64,000 bases of DNA from Antedon bifida (taxonomy: Eukaryota > Echinodermata > Crinoidea > Comatulida > Antedonidae), in the NCBI GenBank assembly GCA_963402885.1, contig OY727097.1, positions 20,770,001 through 20,834,000 of the forward strand. Reading direction: 5' to 3'. The translations under genes and the position numbers were made by a program. Positions 59,050-64,000 of this stretch are shown one piece after another. The notes beneath the pieces were generated by a model. That model did no database searches, was not told the DNA's origin, and saw only the letters and a program-made list of their open reading frames with translations. Numbering within the stretch: the first letter of the stretch is position 1; every line of letters begins with the position of its first letter.

Positions 59050-60545
59050 CTACACTGTCATAAACCACAATTGTTACATAATAAATAAAGACATAGGCCT
59101 AAGTTACTTTTTCTATAGATTTCATTATAAATCATGCGTATAAGCATACACTAAGAAATAAAATTTAACAAACAAAAAATCTTATTTCGTTTCGTTTCCC
59201 AAGGTAAGACTAATGATTGGTTCCCAAGAGAGACGCAACACAAGGACGTAACGCAACGTAAGTGAGTTGACCAATCACAAGCGATGGATTATTCAAACGG
59301 TCGCTTGTTATTGGTCAACACACATGCATTGCGTTTACGTCCTTGCATTGCTTCCTGCAGATAGATTATTACATACCGCAATGAATCATAATTTCTTACT
59401 ACTAGAGGGTGATCTCGCTTCGCTCACTCCCCCTCTAGAAAGTGTAGACGATGGTTTTCGGAATGATAATGATATGACTCGGGTAAAAAGGTTTGGAGAG
59501 AGATTATTATTTAAATAAATGCCATCCTAATCATTAATACATTTAAACATCTTTTGAAACTAACTGCCGCGACAGAGTGGGCCGTTTCGGCCCAAGAAAG
59601 AAGACGCTTTAGACGGCTTGCAACATGGGCAGATATCCTACAGTTATTCCTGTCAGCTTACTCAATAAAACTCGGCTATCGGGATTTCACTCGATTTTAA
59701 ACAAAATGTCTTATCTTAAGATCTCCCTATGTAATTTTATAATACTATTCCCCACAATATATTCCGATGCTCCGACGTATATTTAATTTCATCTTTATTA
59801 ATTTGCAGTATAATTTTTATTTTTTAACTACTGTACCTTCACACGCGCGGTCCGTTCCGAAAATAAACAAAAAACTAAAATGGCTATAACGGCCAACTTA
59901 GTTGAAACCAGGTTGTTGCAAGGTGAACTCATCGTGAACCCGGAAATTACTTCAACCCGCGTAAAATTGAAATTGAGTTGAAAATCTACCGATGAAATCA
60001 AACATTTTGTTATAAAAACCTTTTTAAGATAGAAATATGGAACAATATCGTAATAGTGAAAACTAATGTTATCAAATTTGCATTTCACGGTACATCTGAG
60101 ATAGATCAGGAGAGGTATCCAAGGCAGAGATTTGTACCAAAGTTTTTCCATTGTGCTCGCCTATGTCAGAATTAACCATAATTTATATATAGATGATGAC
60201 ATCTTTTAAAGATTTTTTATATGATGCAATGTATATACTTTTAACATATATGAATATTTTAAAGGAGGTAACTATTATTATTATTTCGGTCTATGTCATA
60301 GTTTGTTTAATTGTCAACATAAAAATATTTGTATTTAATGTGCAATTAATGATGACGTAATCAACTTTTTTTCTCTTCATTTCATAATAAATCATACATA
60401 TGATACATACACTTTAAGAAAATGAAATGCAAAATATGGGTTCCCGAGCATTCTGACAATCTATATTAATTTTAAAATTTAGCATATTTTCACAAATTTG
60501 GTACGTGTGTAGCCTGTCACTTTTGACGTGCTCGTATAAAGTGGT
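59050..60545 (-). mobile_element. Non-autonomous element C, longer copy
   Basis: Inverted relative to the copy at 18290-18970 and about 800 bp longer; matching blocks are at 60357-60520, 59375-59415 and 59060-59205. The extra DNA includes the fold-back sequence at 59235-59351 and AT-rich sequence with a 107-codon minus-strand frame (59828-60151) that has a hydrophobic tail but no family I know. Ends are not resolved. Confidence 0.65.
59235..59351. repeat. Fold-back sequence, ~50-bp arms
   Basis: Arm GCAACACAAGGACGTAACGC...CAATCACAAGCG (59235-59283) is inverted at 59302-59351 with about 85% match, leaving an 18-bp loop. It sits inside element C and is missing from the 18.3-kb copy, so it is probably a later small insertion or a local inverted duplication. 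Confidence 0.75.
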
Positions 60546-62240
60546 TTCAAGTTGAAAAGAGAAGTGAATGTAAGGCAAGAATAAATAAATATTCTGACAA
60601 AATTAATTAACACATCCTCAAAACAGTTAGGTATTTAATACTCGATATGCCCGGGTTTATGATTAAATAGAGCATTTCAGATAATAAATTATTATTTCTT
60701 AAATTATTACATTGAATATCAATAAAAAAAAAAGCATCATTTAATGAAGAAATAACAATAATTAAACTGTTACGTCAAAAAGTCGAGCAGCGTTTTTGTA
60801 AGAAATATTTCTTGTGTTAATTTTATTCATGTACTGAAATGTTATTATTGTTATTAAATTGCATTTTTTTAGTATTATTTTCTGTTGGAACTTTCAGCAC
60901 AAGCGTTGCTTTTTGAAATCTATGCCTCCTTCATGTTTGTATATATTGTAAGAAATTATATTTATGTTTGTTTATGAATGAAGAAAATATGTTATTTTGA
61001 TTGATTGATTGAAGAGTATCTAGGAACTCAGCTCCACCATGCGTAGGACTGAGAGAACATTAAGATAGCTGTTAGGTCCCCGGAAATGGCACTTATAATA
61101 TATAAGAGTCTCTAGGACCTCAGCTCCATCATTATATTCTAAATTATATATTGTTCTTCAGTATATCATTGGTGGTTTAGAATTTCTTGCACTTCATAAT
61201 AAAGTTTATATATTTTTATTCTGTGATTATGATTTTGCAATGCCTTGATGATAAACACTCTTAGGTGAATCAAGTGTTTTTCTGTGAGAAAATAAAGTAT
61301 TTTTATTTTATCCTTTGACAATAGTACCTTCTACTGTTCTGTTCTTTATTTTTCATTCAAATTGAATTAAATCAACAATAGAATCGTTAATAGGACCAAT
61401 AAGCTTTACACTGTAGGCGTCTACTCAGAAAGCATTATGTTATGGTATATTGCAAAACTAAACTTGAACAGCTGAAAAAATTAATAATTTCATCTCATAG
61501 ATAATGCCGCCAAATCATCATTTGAGGAAATAAGTAGAAAATACCTCTTTACCATTTTGCAGTTTTAAAAAAGTTATTCCCCACGATAGAAAACAAAAAT
61601 AATTACTTAACTTAAAACAGTTAAATTTAACCAAAAACCCAAAGGCAAGTAACGATTTTTTTTGCTTTAAATTTAATTTAATTTACCACAGATCAGAAAT
61701 CTAAAAAATAATTCATACCAAAGGCAAGAGCAGAATAATGTCAAAATATAAAGTTTATTAAATGTGTGCCCATTTTAACTAATGTTTAAACCTTTTTTTC
61801 AGTTGATTTGTTTTTGTTTCCACAAATTGTTTAAATACTAAGCTACTTCCACCTAGCCACCCCAACCACCCAACCTCTTTCCCTTTAGAGCAACTTCCCC
61901 CTAGTACAACTACGCCTAGAGAATAACTACTTAATAACTAACCTTACAAGGTCAACTTCTCACATGAGGACAACTAACCAGAGGAGAACTACATCACAAG
62001 GACAACCACTGGTAAAGACAGTTATCTCTGAAGGACAACTACCATGCAAGAACAACTACCTCCCAAGGACAACTACGGTACTATTACTGTACTAGTCCAG
62101 AGTGTATTATTCTAGTAGGTAGTTTCCTGGATACGATAAAAACTGTATGTATTTTTGAAGAAGTATTTTATCTTGGTATTCTTGTTGTAGTGTTATTTGG
62201 ATCAGCTTTGATGCTAATAATCAATCAACACTATACTGAA
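60546..62240. other. Intergenic, repeat remnants, no gene recognised
   Basis: 60733-60815 matches a repeat at 38600-38720. At 61015-61135 CTAGGAACTCAGCTCCA and CTAGGACCTCAGCTCCA form a loose direct repeat. From 61900 to 62090 variants of AAGGACAACTACC recur at about 20-25-bp spacing. Nothing looks coding. Confidence 0.4.
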
Positions 62241-62248
62241 CAAGTTGC

Positions 62249-62744
62249 TTAAGAATCCATGTTATCTGCATCATCAAACTGCCCAGTATCCATTGACTCA
62301 TATACTACAAAACAAATATACAAGGATGTATTAATGAAGAAATAGACATCAAACAATGTGGACATGAGCAAACATCAATATAAAATAATACATATAATAA
62401 AAAGTGCTGACAGCAGCTTACTGAAGTACCAATGTATTGATTATGTAAAAAGAACAGTGTCAATGGAAGCACTATCTAAACAACTAGTGCACAATGACAT
62501 ACTCTTCCCTGGACAAACAAACTTTTTTTTTACTCAAGGTAAAACAAAATATCTGTTTTTTACAGTTATCAAAACATATGTTATTTTGATATGTATTATT
62601 CATCATACTCACCAATATTATGTCCATTTTCTTGTGCATCACCGCCTCCTGATTGTGTTTGGTTCATCTGTAGCCTAGCTAGGACAGCCTGTCCTTCTGC
62701 ATTCAGTTGAACTTCATCAGCATCTTCATAAAAACCAGGATCAG
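62249..62744 (-). CDS. Last two coding exons of an unrecognised gene
   Basis: Exon 62613-62744 (acceptor AG at 62745-62746, donor GTGAGT) encodes DPGFYEDADEVQLNAEGQAV, then LARLQMNQTQSGGGDAQENG. It joins in phase to exon 62249-62304, VYESMDTGQFDDADNMDS and TAA. The tail is acidic and Asp/Glu-rich, likely disordered. Both junctions are canonical and phases fit, which supports a real gene although the fragment is only about 61 residues. I do not recognise the family. The rest of the gene lies beyond the right edge, past an intron filled by the 26-bp satellite. Confidence 0.65.
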
Positions 62745-62792
62745 CTTTTATTTAAAAAAAAAAATTAAAACAAATAAATTAATTGTTTAAGT

Positions 62793-64000
62793 AATCAACC
62801 TTGCAGTCAGTAAGTCGCAATAAACCTTCCAAGCAGTCAGTCAGTCGCAATAAACCTTCCAAGCAGTCAGTCGCAATCTGACCTTCCAAGCAGTCATTCG
62901 CAATCAACCTTGCAGTCAGTCAGTTGCAATCAACCTTCCAAGCAGTCAGTCACAATCAACCTTCCAAGCAGACAGTCACAATCAACCTTCCAAGCAGACA
63001 GTCACAATCAACCTTCCAAGCAGTCAGTCACAATCAACCTTCCAAGCAGTCAGTCACAATCAACCTTCCAAGCAGTCAGTCGCAATCAACCTTCCAACAG
63101 ACAGTCGCAATCAACCTTGCAGTAAGTCAGTCGCAATCAACCTTGCAGTCAGTCAGTCGCAATCAACCTTCAAAGCAGTCAGTCGCAATCAACCTTCAAA
63201 GCAGTCAGTCGCAATCAACCTTCCAAGCAGTCAGTCGCAATCAATCTTGCAGTAAGTCAGTCGCAATCAACCTTCCAAGCAGTCAGTCACAATCAACCTT
63301 CCAAGCAGTCAGTCGCAATCAACCTTCCAACAGACAGTCGCAATCAACCTTGCAGTAAGTCAGTCGCAATCAACCTTGCAGTCAGTCAGTCGCAATCAAC
63401 CTTCAAAGCAGTCAGTCGCAATCAACCTTCCAAGCAGTCAGTCGCAATCAATCTTGCAGTAAGTCAGTCGCAATCAACCTTGCAGTCAGTCAGTCGCAAT
63501 CAACCTTGCAGTCAGTCAGTCGCAATCAACCTTGCAGTCCGTCAGTCGCAATCAACCTTCCAAGCAATCAGTCGCAATCAACCTTCCAAGCAGTCAGTCG
63601 CAATCAACCTTCCAAGCAGTCAGTCGCAATCAACCTTCCAAGCAGTCAGCCGCAATCAATCTTGCAGTCAGTCAGTCACAATCAACCTTCCAAGCAGTCA
63701 GTCACAATCAACCTTCAAAGCAGTCAGTCGCAATCAACCTTCCAAGCAGTCAGTCGCAATCAACCTTCCAAGCAGTCAGTCGCAATCAACCTTCAAAGCA
63801 GTCAGTCGCAATCAACCTTCAAAGCAGTCAGTCGCAATTAACCTTCAAAGCAGTCAGTCGCAATCAACCTTCCAAGCAGTCGGTCGCAATCAACCTTCAA
63901 AGCAGTCGGTCACAATCAACCTTCAAAGCAGTCAGTCACAATCAACCTTCCAAGCAGACAGTCGCAATCAACCTTCCAAGCAGTCAGTCACAATCAACCT
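62793..64000. repeat. 26-bp satellite, about 46 copies, running off the window
   Basis: Unit CAATCAACCTTCCAAGCAGT plus CAGTCG; a variant has CTTGCAGTCAGTCAGTCG, and a 25-bp form has CCAACAGACAGTCG. Variants TCGCAA and TCACAA alternate in blocks. Frames across it (62910-63125, 62924-63358, 63506-63841) are repeat shadows. Lies in an intron of the gene ending at 62249. Confidence 0.95.

Noticed and set aside
59828-60151. 107-codon minus-strand frame
   Set aside because: Lies in element C, has no known motif, and the other copy of the element lacks it.
62910-63841. Plus-strand QSQSTFQAVSRNQPS-like repeat proteins
   Set aside because: They are the 26-bp satellite translated; unit length is not a multiple of three and the array lies in an intron of a minus-strand gene.
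52126-64000. Regular arrays at 52-55 kb and 62.8-64 kb as CRISPR candidates
   Set aside because: Units are directly abutting without unique spacers, and the genome is eukaryotic; they are minisatellites.

Overview
The window looks like nuclear DNA of a marine invertebrate, most likely a deuterostome and perhaps an echinoderm. Reasons: intron-rich genes with GT-AG introns, animal-only families (TMEM255-like, RFX with dimerization domain), many RTE- and CR1-like LINE fossils, many MITEs, high AT content, and the palindrome TAGGCCTA scattered throughout and dense near 19.6 kb and 56.5-57.5 kb. The species cannot be proven from sequence alone.

Four host genes can be supported by reading exons with matching phases. 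(1) Minus strand, 272-11900: last six exons of a TMEM255-like four-helix membrane protein with a Y/Q/P-rich cytosolic tail. (2) Plus strand, 25335-34027: a ten-exon gene for a 404-residue leucine-rich-repeat protein with lysine-rich ends. (3) Minus strand, 51714 down to about 35331: a complete RFX-family transcription factor of at least 944 codons, with winged-helix DNA-binding domain and the RFX dimerization region. Genes 2 and 3 converge tail to tail. (4) Minus strand, 62249-62744: the last two coding exons of an unrecognised gene that runs off the right edge.

The rest is introns and intergenic DNA filled with repeats. LINE remnants lie at 2.7, 5.4, 8.1-9.1, 12.6-14.2, 15.7-18.0, 28.9-30.2, 37.5, 38.9, 42.6, 52.1-55.3 and 56 kb. 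DNA elements with readable ends include a hAT-like element with an 8-bp duplication (27139-28586), PIF/Harbinger-like MITEs (30.3 and 33.5 kb), a TA-flanked MITE (13.0 kb), a long-TIR element (49.3 kb), and a set of MITEs whose ends carry short tandem arrays. Two of the latter have clean 9-bp target duplications (29434-30000 and 56638-57102).

The most unusual structure is at 52.1-55.2 kb: about 43 tandem copies of a 71-bp unit that is itself a piece of a LINE reverse-transcriptase gene, with the unamplified reverse transcriptase continuing on both sides. A 26-bp satellite fills the last 1.2 kb of the window, inside an intron of gene 4.
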